64,000 nucleotides of DNA, taken from assembly GCF_000367365.1 (NCBI RefSeq), contig NZ_BARF01000003.1, positions 85,527 through 149,526 of the forward strand. Direction: 5' to 3'. Position 1 is the first letter of the stretch; the number at the start of each line of letters is the position of its first letter. The DNA is from Streptomyces prunicolor NBRC 13075. Its GTDB lineage: Bacteria; Actinomycetota; Actinomycetes; Streptomycetales; Streptomycetaceae. Under the pieces are notes generated by a model. The model made no database searches, had not been told where the DNA came from, and was given only the letters and a program-made list of their open reading frames with translations. Shown in pieces: positions 16,363 to 24,743 of this stretch. A program made the translations under genes and the position numbers.

Positions 16363-17607
16363 CTAGTTCACCGTCAGGATCTCCAACGCGCCCGACACCA
16401 GGGTCCGTACCCCCGGTACGACCGTCACCAGGTCGGGTGCGAAGTTGGGGCTGTGGTTGCTGGGGACCGCGTGGAACTTCTCCATCAGGTCCGTGCCGGG
16501 CGCCGCGTCCCACACCTCCGCCGGGGTGCTCGTCACGAACCAGTAGGAGTACGGCACCCCGTCCGGGACGAGGCGGGGGAAGTCCTCGCTGCCCGTCGCC
16601 GGGCCGGGGTCGAAGACCGTGCCCGCGCCGAGGACCTCGGTGTGCACGGCGCCGATCCGGCGGTCGGTGTCCGCGTCGTTGACCATCGTGGGCAGGCTGG
16701 TGCCGATGGTCACCTCGGGCTCGCGCGGGCAGCCCGCGGCGAGGCACTCGCCGGACGCGATACGGCGGATCGCGGCGATCATCCGCTCCCGCACGTCGTC
16801 GGACTGGGTGCGCAGGTTGAGGGAGATCCGGGCCTCGGTCGGGATGATGTTGTGCCGGGTGCCCGCCTCGATACGGCCCACGGTCAGGACCGCGGAGTCA
16901 CGGGCGGCGATCTCCCGGGAGACGACCGTCTGAAGGCGGGTGACCAGGTACGCGGCGGTGACGACCGGGTCGACCGTCGCCTCGGGGCGGGAACCGTGGC
17001 CGCCGAGGCCGTGGACGACGATGTCGATGTCCGTCGAGGCCGACATGATCAGGCCGGGCACGTGCGGGTAGAACCCGGCGGGACCCGGCGCCGCGTGCTG
17101 GGCGAGCAGCACGTCCGGGCGCGGGACGCGCTCGTACAGGCCGTCGGCCACCATCGCCGCCGCGCCCGAACCCGTCTCCTCCGCGGGCTGGCCCACCAGC
17201 ACCAGCGTCCCCGACCAGGTGTCCCGCCCGGCGGCCAGCGCCTGCGCGGCACCGGTCAGCCAGGTCACGTGCAGGTCGTGCCCGCAGGCGTGCATCACAC
17301 CGGGGACCGAGGAGGAGTACGACAGCCCGGTCTCCTCCCGCACCGGCAGCGCGTCCATGTCGGCGCGCAGCAGCACGGTCGGGCCGTCGCCGTTGCGCAG
17401 CACTCCGGCGACGCCGGTGCCGCCGATGCCCTCGACGGTGTCGTAGCCCGCCTTGGCGAGGCGCTCGGCGAGCTTCGCGGCGGTGCGGTGTTCGCCACCG
17501 GACAGCTCGGGGTGGCGGTGCAGGTCCCGGTAGAAGTCCTCCAGGTCGGGGACCGGGAGGTCGGCGGTGAGGTCAAGTGCGGTGCGCGCGGCGGGGGATG
17601 AGGTCAC
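16363..17607 (-). CDS. M20 family amidohydrolase/peptidase
   Basis: About 414 residues. Metal-site motifs of the M20D aminoacylase/IAA-amino-acid hydrolase group are visible: MHACGHDLHVTWL, GQPAEETGSGAAAM, LLAQHAAP and ATGSEDFPRL. A dimerisation domain occupies the middle (GLGGHGSRPEATVDPV). The enzyme cleaves N-acyl amino acids or related amides. GTG 17607 is preferred; upstream codons are Pro/Arg-rich and poor in family character. It converges on the RidA gene. Confidence 0.92.
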   Translation of the reverse strand: MTSSPAARTALDLTADLPVPDLEDFYRDLHRHPELSGGEHRTAAKLAERLAKAGYDTVEGIGGTGVAGVLRNGDGPTVLLRADMDALPVREETGLSYSSSVPGVMHACGHDLHVTWLTGAAQALAAGRDTWSGTLVLVGQPAEETGSGAAAMVADGLYERVPRPDVLLAQHAAPGPAGFYPHVPGLIMSASTDIDIVVHGLGGHGSRPEATVDPVVTAAYLVTRLQTVVSREIAARDSAVLTVGRIEAGTRHNIIPTEARISLNLRTQSDDVRERMIAAIRRIASGECLAAGCPREPEVTIGTSLPTMVNDADTDRRIGAVHTEVLGAGTVFDPGPATGSEDFPRLVPDGVPYSYWFVTSTPAEVWDAAPGTDLMEKFHAVPSNHSPNFAPDLVTVVPGVRTLVSGALEILTVN

Positions 17608-17831
17608 GGGGGCAGCGTATGCGGGGCGGGTGTGAAGGAGCCCGGGCGGCCGGGGGCGTGGTGCGGGGACGGGACCGCTCACGATCGGGTTCCAGTCGTC
17701 CGGTGTGGGAGATGCCACGACCGGGACGTGAGACCGGAGTACTGCTCGGTACACCCTTCTGACCAGGGCGATCGATCCCGAATGGGGCGGGGGAGCCGTT
17801 CGGCGTCACCCATCCTTCATCTCGGGGCAAC

Positions 17832-18888
17832 CCCCGGCGGGTGCTCGCCGACGGCGGCCGCACGCTGCTCGGCGCGTCCGGCCGTACCTGGCGTACCTGG
17901 GACGTGACCACCCACCGCGCCATCGGCTCGGGCCGGGTGCCCGGTGGCACGGGCACCCGGGCACCCGGGCACCCGGTGGCACGGTCACCGACGCCGACCC
18001 CTCCGCGCACGTCCTCGAAGTCACCGAGGACGACGGCGCGCTGCGGCTGTGGAACACGGCCACCCGGCGCTGGACCGCCGGCTCCACCCCGCACGACCCC
18101 GGTGACATCCACTTCACCGCCGACCTCGCCCGACCGACCGTCCCCGCCGACACCCTGCCCCTGATGGCGTTCGGCCCGGCCGGCACCCGGTTCCCGTACG
18201 GCGTCTCGGCGCCGGGCCGCAGCGTGGTGGCGCAGCCGTTCGGGGTGTGGGACGTGACGCACCGGCGGGCCCTGGCTGCGCTCGACCTGCCCGGCTGAGC
18301 GGTCGTCGCGGTCACGCTCGGGCCGGACGGCGGACACGCCCTCCACGCCGTCCGCACCACCGCCCTCGGCGAACTCGCCGACGAGACCTGGGACTTCGCG
18401 CGCGGGCACCGGACCGCGGTCCTCACCGGCGTCAACGGCGTCACCGGCAGCCACCTCGCCGTCCGCCCGGACGGGGGCTGCTGGTCGGCGAGGGGCGGGT
18501 GGCCGCGCTGCCCTCGGGCCGGTCCACCGGGCACGACCTGGTGCAGGGCGGCCAGATCGGCGCGCTCGCCTTCGGCGCCGACGGCTCCACCCTCGCGGTC
18601 GGCGGTGCGGGCGACAGCCTGCAGCTCTGGGCCGTGGCCACCCAACAGCCGCTCAGCAGCGCCCCGTTGACGACCCCGGGCAAGGCGATCACCTCGCTGG
18701 CCTTCAGCCCGGGCGGCAGCACGGTGTACGCGGGCAGCGCCCATGTCCCGCTCCAGCGGACGTACGTGCCGGACGCGCCGGACGCGCCGTACCGCCGCGT
18801 CTGCCGAGCCGGATGCCTCTCCTCAGGATGCTTCTCACCCGTACGGCCCAGTCCACGCGGCCGCTCCGCCACGCCGCTGATCCACTGA
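17832..18888 (+). pseudogene. Decayed WD40-repeat protein gene
   Basis: WD-repeat phrases occur in order but in several frames: GRTWRTWDVTTHR near 17880, DGALRLWNTATRRW near 18035, FGVWDVTHRRALAALDLPG ending in an in-frame TGA at 18297, and SLQLWAVATQQPL near 18620. Breaks include a triplicated GGCACCCG-type unit at about 17950-17976, the stop at 18297 and a one-base shift near 18480. The normal C-terminus of such WD40 proteins is also scrambled. Upstream sensor or kinase domains are missing. Confidence 0.75.
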
Positions 18889-18944
18889 TGAACAACAAAG
18901 GGGGCCGGTAGACCCACTAGGACCCACCGAAGGAAGTGCCGCTC

Positions 18945-19766
18945 ATGGCTGTCCCTGCATCCAACCTGGCCATCAACTTCACCCAGGGACTGAACGACGC
19001 CTGGTCGAAGGTCGCGCAGTTCGTGCCCAAACTCGTCGGTTTCCTGGTCGTCCTGGCCATCGGCTGGTTCGTGTCGAAGATGATCGCCCGCGTCCTGGAC
19101 CGGGTGCTGCGCAAGGTCGGCTCGGAGAAACTCTCCGAACGGGCCGGTACGGCACGGATGTTGCGGGACTCCAAGTACGACATGACCGGCATCGTCTGCA
19201 AGATCGTGTACTACGCGCTGATGCTGATCACCTTGCAGCTCGCGCTCGGCGTCTTCGGCGCCAACCCGGTCAGCACGATGATCAACGGCATCGTCGCCTG
19301 GCTCCCGCGCGGCATCGTCGCGGTCGTCCTGGTCGTCGTCGCGATGGCCATCGCCAACGCGGTCCGCGGGATCGTCGGCAGCGCCCTCTCCTCGATGGCG
19401 TACGGCAGGATGCTCGCGACCCTCGTCTGGGCCTGCATCGTGGCGCTCGGTGTGATCGCGGCCCTCGGCCAGGCGGGCATCGCGACCTCGGTCACCCAGC
19501 CGGTGCTCTACGCGGCCCTCGCGACCGCGGCCGGCATCCTGATCGTCGGCGTCGGCGGCGGCATGATCGGCCCGATGCGCCAGCGCATGGAACGCATGCT
19601 GACGGCGGCGGAACGCGAGACCACCAACGCCAAGGGCAGCCTCACGGCCTACCAGGCGGGCCGCGACGACGCGATGGCCAACCAGCCGGTGCGCGAGCGG
19701 ACGGACATGGGCACGGACATGGGGACCGACGGACGACGGGACATGCCGGGGTCGTCGGGCATGTGA
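18945..19766 (+). CDS. MscS transmembrane-helix (CmpX-like) membrane protein
   Basis: 273 residues with an N-terminal amphipathic helix and about five membrane helices containing the conserved mechanosensitive TM-helix repeat (LVGFLVVLAIGWFVSKMIARVLDRVL). It lacks the MscS beta-domain, as in CmpX-type proteins. The C-terminus is hydrophilic with TDMGTDMGTDG repeats. ATG 18945 has AAGGAAG 8 nt upstream; an in-frame GTG three codons earlier would overlap that site. Confidence 0.9.
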   Translation: MAVPASNLAINFTQGLNDAWSKVAQFVPKLVGFLVVLAIGWFVSKMIARVLDRVLRKVGSEKLSERAGTARMLRDSKYDMTGIVCKIVYYALMLITLQLALGVFGANPVSTMINGIVAWLPRGIVAVVLVVVAMAIANAVRGIVGSALSSMAYGRMLATLVWACIVALGVIAALGQAGIATSVTQPVLYAALATAAGILIVGVGGGMIGPMRQRMERMLTAAERETTNAKGSLTAYQAGRDDAMANQPVRERTDMGTDMGTDGRRDMPGSSGM

Positions 19767-19781
19767 CCGGAGCGGGTAGCT

Positions 19782-19931
19782 CTACCGGGCCACGTGGAGA
19801 TGCAGCACCCGCGTGGCCTGGTGGGCCGGACGGGTCTCGGCCGCTTTGGCCGGGCTCGCGGCGGCCGCTCCGATCAGGGCGGCGACAGCGATGACGGCGG
19901 CGCAGAATCCTCTGACGTAACGCGCGGACAT
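19782..19931 (-). CDS. Very small secreted peptide (49 aa)
   Basis: ATG 19931 to TAG 19782 encodes 49 residues: positively charged start (MSARYVRGF), hydrophobic core (CAAVIAVAALIGAAAA), a likely AxA cleavage site (SPAKAAE) and a mature peptide of about 18 residues ending RVLHLHVAR. GAGG lies 6 nt upstream. A near-perfect inverted repeat sits 55 nt upstream. It could be an exported signal or structural peptide, or a truncated remnant of a larger secreted protein. Confidence 0.55.
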   Translation of the reverse strand: MSARYVRGFCAAVIAVAALIGAAAASPAKAAETRPAHQATRVLHLHVAR

Positions 19932-19985
19932 ACCAACCTCGCAACGACAGTGACAGCGACAGTGAGAGCAACGGTGACAGCAACG

Positions 19986-20014
19986 AGTTAAGCACGCTTA
20001 ATGCGTGCCTAACT
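19986..20014. promoter_or_regulatory. Inverted-repeat operator candidate
   Basis: Twelve-nt arms AGTTAAGCACGC and GCGTGCCTAACT are separated by TTAAT and differ from perfect symmetry at one position. The AT content is unusually high for this DNA. It lies upstream of the small secreted peptide gene and suits a MarR/TetR-type repressor or a promoter element. Confidence 0.5.
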
Positions 20015-20038
20015 TAGAGGGTGGGAGTGGGCAACGGG

Positions 20039-20078
20039 AAGGGTTTCAAGGGGAGTTGAGCCATCGGAAACCCTTTTT
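20039..20078 (-). terminator. Probable intrinsic terminator
   Basis: Nine-bp arms AAGGGTTTC and GAAACCCTT are separated by 19 nt and followed by T residues on the plus strand. It directly abuts the stop of the gene at 20078. Confidence 0.5.
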
Positions 20079-20395
20079 CAGTCACCCCGGCGCTGCTCCG
20101 GCAGCAGGCCGTGCCGGTGGATCAGCCAGCTGATGGCGGTCAGTCTGCACACCGCGTAGTCGTGCCCGACCGGCTCCCGCCAGTCCAGCTCTGCGAGCGC
20201 GTCCAGGAAGCCGAGCGCGTAGTCCGTGAGGTCGGCGTGGTCCGGGGGCGGCGGTACGAGGTCGGGGCCGGCCGCCGACAGGCGTTCGCGCAGTTCAGCC
20301 ACGTGCTGGTCCACCGCGGCCGTGAAGGCAGGCTCGAAGGCGAACTCCGCGAAGCGGGGCCCGTACGCGCTGCTGATCTTGGCCAAAGGGGACAT
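20078..20395 (-). CDS. Small hypothetical protein (DUF6401-like)
   Basis: 105 residues, acidic and helical. It includes DQHVAELRERLSAAG and DYALGFLDALAELDW followed by CRLTAISWLI, resembling the DUF6401 proteins often found near natural-product or XRE regulator genes. No catalytic motif. It is divergent from the XRE regulator at 20509 and may be a regulated partner. Confidence 0.7.
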   Translation of the reverse strand: MSPLAKISSAYGPRFAEFAFEPAFTAAVDQHVAELRERLSAAGPDLVPPPPDHADLTDYALGFLDALAELDWREPVGHDYAVCRLTAISWLIHRHGLLPEQRRGD

Positions 20396-20508
20396 TTCTT
20401 CACCGTACGGCAGGCGGGTGCGGGTGGGTTACGTGATTCCAGTCACCGGAATACCACGGAGTGATTACGCTCGGCGACAGGCCGTAACTACTCGGAGGTG
20501 GCTGTCGC

Positions 20509-21348
20509 ATGGTCCACGTTCGCCAACTCGACCCGAGCGCGTCCCCGTTGGACTACTTCGGCTTCGAGGCGCGCCGCCTGCGCGAGGCGGCGGGGATGAC
20601 GCTGGAGCAGCTCGGCAAGGTGATCTATTGCACGGGCTCGCTGATCGGACAGGTCGAGACGGCCTCGAAGGTCCCGAGCCGGGTCTTCGCCGAGGCCCTC
20701 GACGCGGCGTTCATGACGGACGGCTTCTTCAGCCGCCTGCTCGGCCTGGTGCTGCGCAGCCAGCTGCCGAACTGGTTCCAGCCCTACGCCGAGATGGAGG
20801 CGAAGGCCGCCTTCATCTCCACATACCAGTGCCAGGTGGTCTACGGCCTGCTCCAGACCCCGGAGTACGCGGCGGCGCTGGTGGCCGTCGACCACCCGGA
20901 CAAGGTCGAGGAACTGGTCGCGGCGCGCATGGAGCGCCAGCGCATCCTGGAGCGGACCCGGCCGCCCGCGGTGTGGGTGATCCTCGACGAGGCCGTGCTG
21001 CTCCGCGAGGTCGGCGGCCGTGAGGTCATGCGCGGCCAGCTCGCCCGGCTGCTGACCTACCGGGACCACCCCTGGGTGAACATCCAGGTGCTGCCGTTCA
21101 CCGCGGGCGTCCACACCGGGATGGTCGGCTCCTTCAACCTCTTACGCTTCGACGCCGACCCCGACATCTACTACTCCGAGAGCTACGACCGGGCGCACAT
21201 GACCGCCGACCCCGAGGTCATCAGGGAGCGTTCGGTCAAATACGCCCGCCTGCAGGCCGACGCCCTCCCGGTGGAGGAGTCGTACGACCTGATCGCGGAC
21301 CTTCATCAACTCACTTCCCGTGTAACTGAGTTACCGGCCAGTCCGTAA
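20509..21348 (+). CDS. XRE regulator with DUF5753 domain (Scr1 antitoxin-like), TTA codons
   Basis: 279 residues: XRE HTH at about 20-65 (FGFEARRLREAAGMTLEQLG) and a DUF5753 domain (TYQCQVVYGLLQTPEYAAAL, VQVLPF-like NIQVLPFTAG, YSESYDRAHM). These regulators usually pair with a DUF397 gene, absent here; an orphan DUF397 lies at 39975. Two in-frame TTA codons (21142 and 21331) should make translation depend on the bldA leucyl-tRNA. GGAGG precedes the ATG. Confidence 0.92.
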   Translation: MVHVRQLDPSASPLDYFGFEARRLREAAGMTLEQLGKVIYCTGSLIGQVETASKVPSRVFAEALDAAFMTDGFFSRLLGLVLRSQLPNWFQPYAEMEAKAAFISTYQCQVVYGLLQTPEYAAALVAVDHPDKVEELVAARMERQRILERTRPPAVWVILDEAVLLREVGGREVMRGQLARLLTYRDHPWVNIQVLPFTAGVHTGMVGSFNLLRFDADPDIYYSESYDRAHMTADPEVIRERSVKYARLQADALPVEESYDLIADLHQLTSRVTELPASP

Positions 21349-21358
21349 CTCGGCTTAC
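21322..21358. promoter_or_regulatory. Two GTAA-TTAC palindromic boxes
   Basis: GTAACTGAGTTAC (21322-21334, a perfect palindrome overlapping the end of the DUF5753 gene) and GTAACTCGGCTTAC (21345-21358) lie immediately before the next XRE gene. Another GTAACT lies at 20483 before the DUF5753 gene. They are candidate operators for one of the two XRE proteins. Confidence 0.5.
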
Positions 21359-21362
21359 TGGC

Positions 21363-22718
21363 ATGATTAATCGCATGGTGAGACGGGACGACCCGGAAGT
21401 CATCGGGCGCAGGGTCCAGCAGTTGCGGCACGAACGCGGGCTAACCCAGCGGCAGTTGGCCGAGCCCGCCTACACACCCGCGTACATCTCCACGCTGGAG
21501 GCCGGCCGGGTCCGCCCCTCCGACGACGCGCTGCGGCACCTCGCCGACCGACTCGGCGTCGCCTACGACGAGTTGGCGACCGGCCGCCCCGCCCATCTCG
21601 CCACCGAACTGCGGCTGCGCCTGACCGAGGCCCAACGCACCCTGGCCACAGGGGAGTCGGAGGAGGCCGCCGAGCAGTACGCCGATCTCCTTGCGGAAGC
21701 GGAGTCGCTCGGGCTGGCCGACGAGGAGGCCGTGGCACTGCTCGGGCTCGGCGAGTGCGGCCTCGACACCGGTGACCTCACCGCCGCCCGCCTGCACTTC
21801 GAGCGCGCCGAGCAACGCCTGGCCGACGAGCCGCTCCCCTCCCGCGTGCCCGCCATCCGGGGCCGTGCGGTCGCCCACTACCTCACCGGTGAACTCCGTT
21901 ATGCCGTCTACCTGTTGGAGTCCACCCTCGACGAACTGAACCGCGGCGGCCTGCACGACCCCGACGCCCTGCTCCTCCTCTACGCGAGCGCGATAGGGCC
22001 GTACATGGACATGGGCGCGCACGCGAGGGCGGCCCAGGCAGCCGAGTTGGCGCTGGCCCTCGCGCCGCAGGTCGCGGACCCGGCGCTGCTCGCGCGGATG
22101 CACCGCTCGGTGGCGCGTACGCTGATCGCCGAGGGCAAGGTCGCGGAGGCGGACGCCTCGCTCGTGAAGGCCGCCGATCTGTACCGGCAGCTCCAGTTCC
22201 GCACCGAACTCGCCAACTGCCACTGGATGCGCGGCTACGTCTACGCCCAGGACGGCGAACTGGAGCGCGCCGAGGTCGAGTTGAGACAGGCGCTGGCCAT
22301 GCTGACGGCGAAGCGCGCGGCCCTCTACAGCAGCCAGGTCGCCGTCGAACTCGCCGACGTACTGCACAAACGCGGCAAGTCCGACGAGGCCGCCGCCCTC
22401 CTCCACGACGTCCTCAGCGACCTCAGCTCCGAACGCGGCGCCCTGCACTCCGCCGCCGCGCACCGCCTCCTCGGCATCATCGCCGAGGACGCCCGCGACA
22501 CCGACGCGGCCGAGGAGCACTACGTCCGCGCCCTCAGCCTGCTGGAACGCGCGGGCGCGGCCGGCGACCTGGCCGACCTGTGCCGCATGCTCGGCGACCT
22601 GCTCCGCCGCACCGGCCGGGTGGAAGCGGCCCTGGACGCCTACCGCACCGGCCTCGGCCACCGCACCGCCCCCGGCACGACGACCCTGGGCCCGGCCCCC
22701 GCACAGCCTCCTCTTTGA
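21363..22718 (+). CDS. XRE-TPR transcriptional regulator
   Basis: 451 residues: XRE HTH at 10-65 (IGRRVQQLRHERGLTQRQLA, YISTLEAGRVRPS) followed by about eight helical tetratricopeptide repeats to the C-terminus. This architecture is common for regulators that sense peptides or protein partners. The start is ATG 21363 or ATG 21375, with no clear ribosome site, and a leaderless transcript is possible. It follows the DUF5753 gene by 14 nt. Confidence 0.88.
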   Translation: MINRMVRRDDPEVIGRRVQQLRHERGLTQRQLAEPAYTPAYISTLEAGRVRPSDDALRHLADRLGVAYDELATGRPAHLATELRLRLTEAQRTLATGESEEAAEQYADLLAEAESLGLADEEAVALLGLGECGLDTGDLTAARLHFERAEQRLADEPLPSRVPAIRGRAVAHYLTGELRYAVYLLESTLDELNRGGLHDPDALLLLYASAIGPYMDMGAHARAAQAAELALALAPQVADPALLARMHRSVARTLIAEGKVAEADASLVKAADLYRQLQFRTELANCHWMRGYVYAQDGELERAEVELRQALAMLTAKRAALYSSQVAVELADVLHKRGKSDEAAALLHDVLSDLSSERGALHSAAAHRLLGIIAEDARDTDAAEEHYVRALSLLERAGAAGDLADLCRMLGDLLRRTGRVEAALDAYRTGLGHRTAPGTTTLGPAPAQPPL

Positions 22719-22805
22719 CAAATCGGGGATACCGCACAGCGCCGACGGTTACCGTGCGACGGAAGAGCCGAGGCGTAGTAGTGCGAAACGGGATGAGACA
22801 GGCGC

Positions 22806-23822
22806 GTGCGCGTGCAGAACGAACGGACCGTGGTCGACGGCCTGCGCCTGGCCGTACGCGCCATGGTCTACGCGGTCGTTGGCGGCGCGGCGCTCCTGGC
22901 CATCGCCACGGTCGTCTCCGTCCTCGGCCCGATGCTCGCGCTCGACCTCTACACCCCGGCCGTGGCCGCCTGGTGGACCGTCTTCACGGCGGTGGCGGTG
23001 CAGGGCGTGCCGTTCCTGCTGTTGGGCACGGTGGTGTCGGCGGCGATCGGCGCGTTCGTCCCCGAGCGGGTGTTCACCAAGCTCCTCCCTCGCAACCAGG
23101 CCCTCGCGGTCCCCATCGCGGGCGCGGCGGGAGTGGTCCTCCCCGGCTGTGAATGCGCGTCGGTACCGGTGGCCAGCAGCCTGATGCGGCGGGGGGTCGC
23201 TCCGGCGGCGGCCCTCGCCTTCCTCCTGTCGGCCCCGGCGATCAACCCGGTTGTCCTGGTGGCGACTTCGATCGCGTTCCCGGGTCAGCCGAAGATGGTG
23301 CTGGGCCGCCTGATCGCGTCCCTCGCGACGGCCGTGGTGATGGGCTGGCTCTGGGCGAGATTCGGCCGCGAGGAGTGGCTACGCCTCCCGAAGCGCACAC
23401 ACACCGCCGCGTCCTCGCCCACGGGCGTGAAGGCCTTCGTCGCCGGGTTGCAGCACGACTTCCTGCACGCGGGCGGCTTCCTGGTGCTGGGCGCGGCAGC
23501 GGCGGCGACCTTCAACATCGCCGTACCGCGCTCGATCCTGGACATCTTCACGGGTTCGTCCTGGCTGTCGCTCCTGCTGCTGGCCTTCCTGGCGGTGGTG
23601 CTGTGCGTGTGCAGCGAGGCGGACGCGTTCGTCGCGGCTTCGCTGAGCGGCTTCTCGCCGGCGGCGAAGCTGGCGTTCATGGTGGTGGGCCCGATGGTCG
23701 ACCTGAAGCTGATCGCCTTGCAGGCGGGCACGTTCGGCCGCGCCTTCGCGTTCCGCTTCTCTTCGGCGACATGGCTGGTGGCGGTGGTCAGCAGCACGCT
23801 GGTGGGTTGGTGGTTGTTGTGA
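22806..23822 (+). CDS. YraQ/DUF318 family permease
   Basis: 338 residues with about eight membrane helices. The hallmark LPGCECASVPVASSLMRRG and a second conserved LCVCSEADAFVAASL place Cys and acidic residues inside the membrane, suggesting a metal or sulfur-related substrate. It overlaps the next gene by GTGA, as expected for the paired TIGR03943 partner (YcgR/YcgQ-like pair in Bacillus). Substrate unproven. Confidence 0.9.
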   Translation: MRVQNERTVVDGLRLAVRAMVYAVVGGAALLAIATVVSVLGPMLALDLYTPAVAAWWTVFTAVAVQGVPFLLLGTVVSAAIGAFVPERVFTKLLPRNQALAVPIAGAAGVVLPGCECASVPVASSLMRRGVAPAAALAFLLSAPAINPVVLVATSIAFPGQPKMVLGRLIASLATAVVMGWLWARFGREEWLRLPKRTHTAASSPTGVKAFVAGLQHDFLHAGGFLVLGAAAAATFNIAVPRSILDIFTGSSWLSLLLLAFLAVVLCVCSEADAFVAASLSGFSPAAKLAFMVVGPMVDLKLIALQAGTFGRAFAFRFSSATWLVAVVSSTLVGWWLL

Positions 23823-24604
23823 GGCGCTACGGCTCGGCGGTCCTGCTGTTGTTGGTGGGCGGGGCGGTGCTGCGGATCTCGCTCTTCAGCGAGCTGTATC
23901 TGCGGTACGTGCAGGCGGCGTTGCGGCCGTATCTGGTGATATCGGGTTCGCTGTTGATCCTGCTGGGCCTGGTGGCGGCGGTCAGGGGCATGCGGCAGCG
24001 GGACCACGAGGAGCACGACGACCACGAGGAGCACGGGGAGCACGGGGAAGAGGAAGAGGGGGAGGAAGCGGAGCACGACCATGGGCACTCCCACTCCCAC
24101 GGCGGCCCCCGCATCGCCTGGCTGTTGACCCTTCCCGCCCTCGCCCTGCTCCTCTTCCCGCCCCCGGCACTCGGCTCGTACAGCGCGTCGCGCGAGGAGG
24201 CGCAGCGGGCGGCGCAAGGCGTGGGCACCTTCTCCGCCCTCCCCGCCGGGAAGGTGCTGGACATCTCGGTGGCCCAGTACAGCTCGCGGGCGATCTACGA
24301 CACCGGCCACTCCCTCAAGGGCCGCACCCTCCGCATGACCGGCTTCGTGACCCACGGCTCCGACGGCACCTGGTACGTCACCCGCCTCCTGGTCACCTGC
24401 TGCGCGGCCGACGCGACGATCAGCAAGGTCGAGATCCGGGGCGACGAAGCCGACGGCGCTCCCCAGACGGACAGTTGGGTCACGGTCACCGGCACGTGGG
24501 TCCCCAAGGGCAGGCTCGGTACGGACGGGGCGTGGCCGCCGGTACTCAAGGCGGCTCAGGTCGAGCAGGTCAAGGAACCGGCGGATCCGTACGACAAGCG
24601 GTGA
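23819..24604 (+). CDS. TIGR03943 family permease partner with His-rich loop
   Basis: 261 residues from GTG 23819, overlapping the permease stop by four nt. Three membrane helices are followed by an extracytoplasmic domain with TRLLVTCCAADA, the conserved Cys pair of the family. Between helices 2 and 3 an acidic/His loop (about residues 62-98, including HDHGHSHSHGG) should bind divalent metal such as Zn or Ni. It probably forms a complex with the upstream permease. Confidence 0.88.
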   Translation: MRRYGSAVLLLLVGGAVLRISLFSELYLRYVQAALRPYLVISGSLLILLGLVAAVRGMRQRDHEEHDDHEEHGEHGEEEEGEEAEHDHGHSHSHGGPRIAWLLTLPALALLLFPPPALGSYSASREEAQRAAQGVGTFSALPAGKVLDISVAQYSSRAIYDTGHSLKGRTLRMTGFVTHGSDGTWYVTRLLVTCCAADATISKVEIRGDEADGAPQTDSWVTVTGTWVPKGRLGTDGAWPPVLKAAQVEQVKEPADPYDKR

Positions 24605-24743
24605 CTTGTTCTGATGCTTCCGGTGATTCCCGCGCAGTAAGGGCGTTATGGTGCCTCTGATGCGCTGGGTGTGGAGCGCGTCACACATCGCTACGAAACA
24701 GGGCCGCCGGGACTGCTGTGCGGCCGTGCATCTGGGGGGCCTC

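Noticed and set aside
18247..18888. 213-codon frame in the WD40 region as an intact gene
   Set aside because: Only its middle matches WD repeats; the start and end are out-of-frame parts of a decayed gene.
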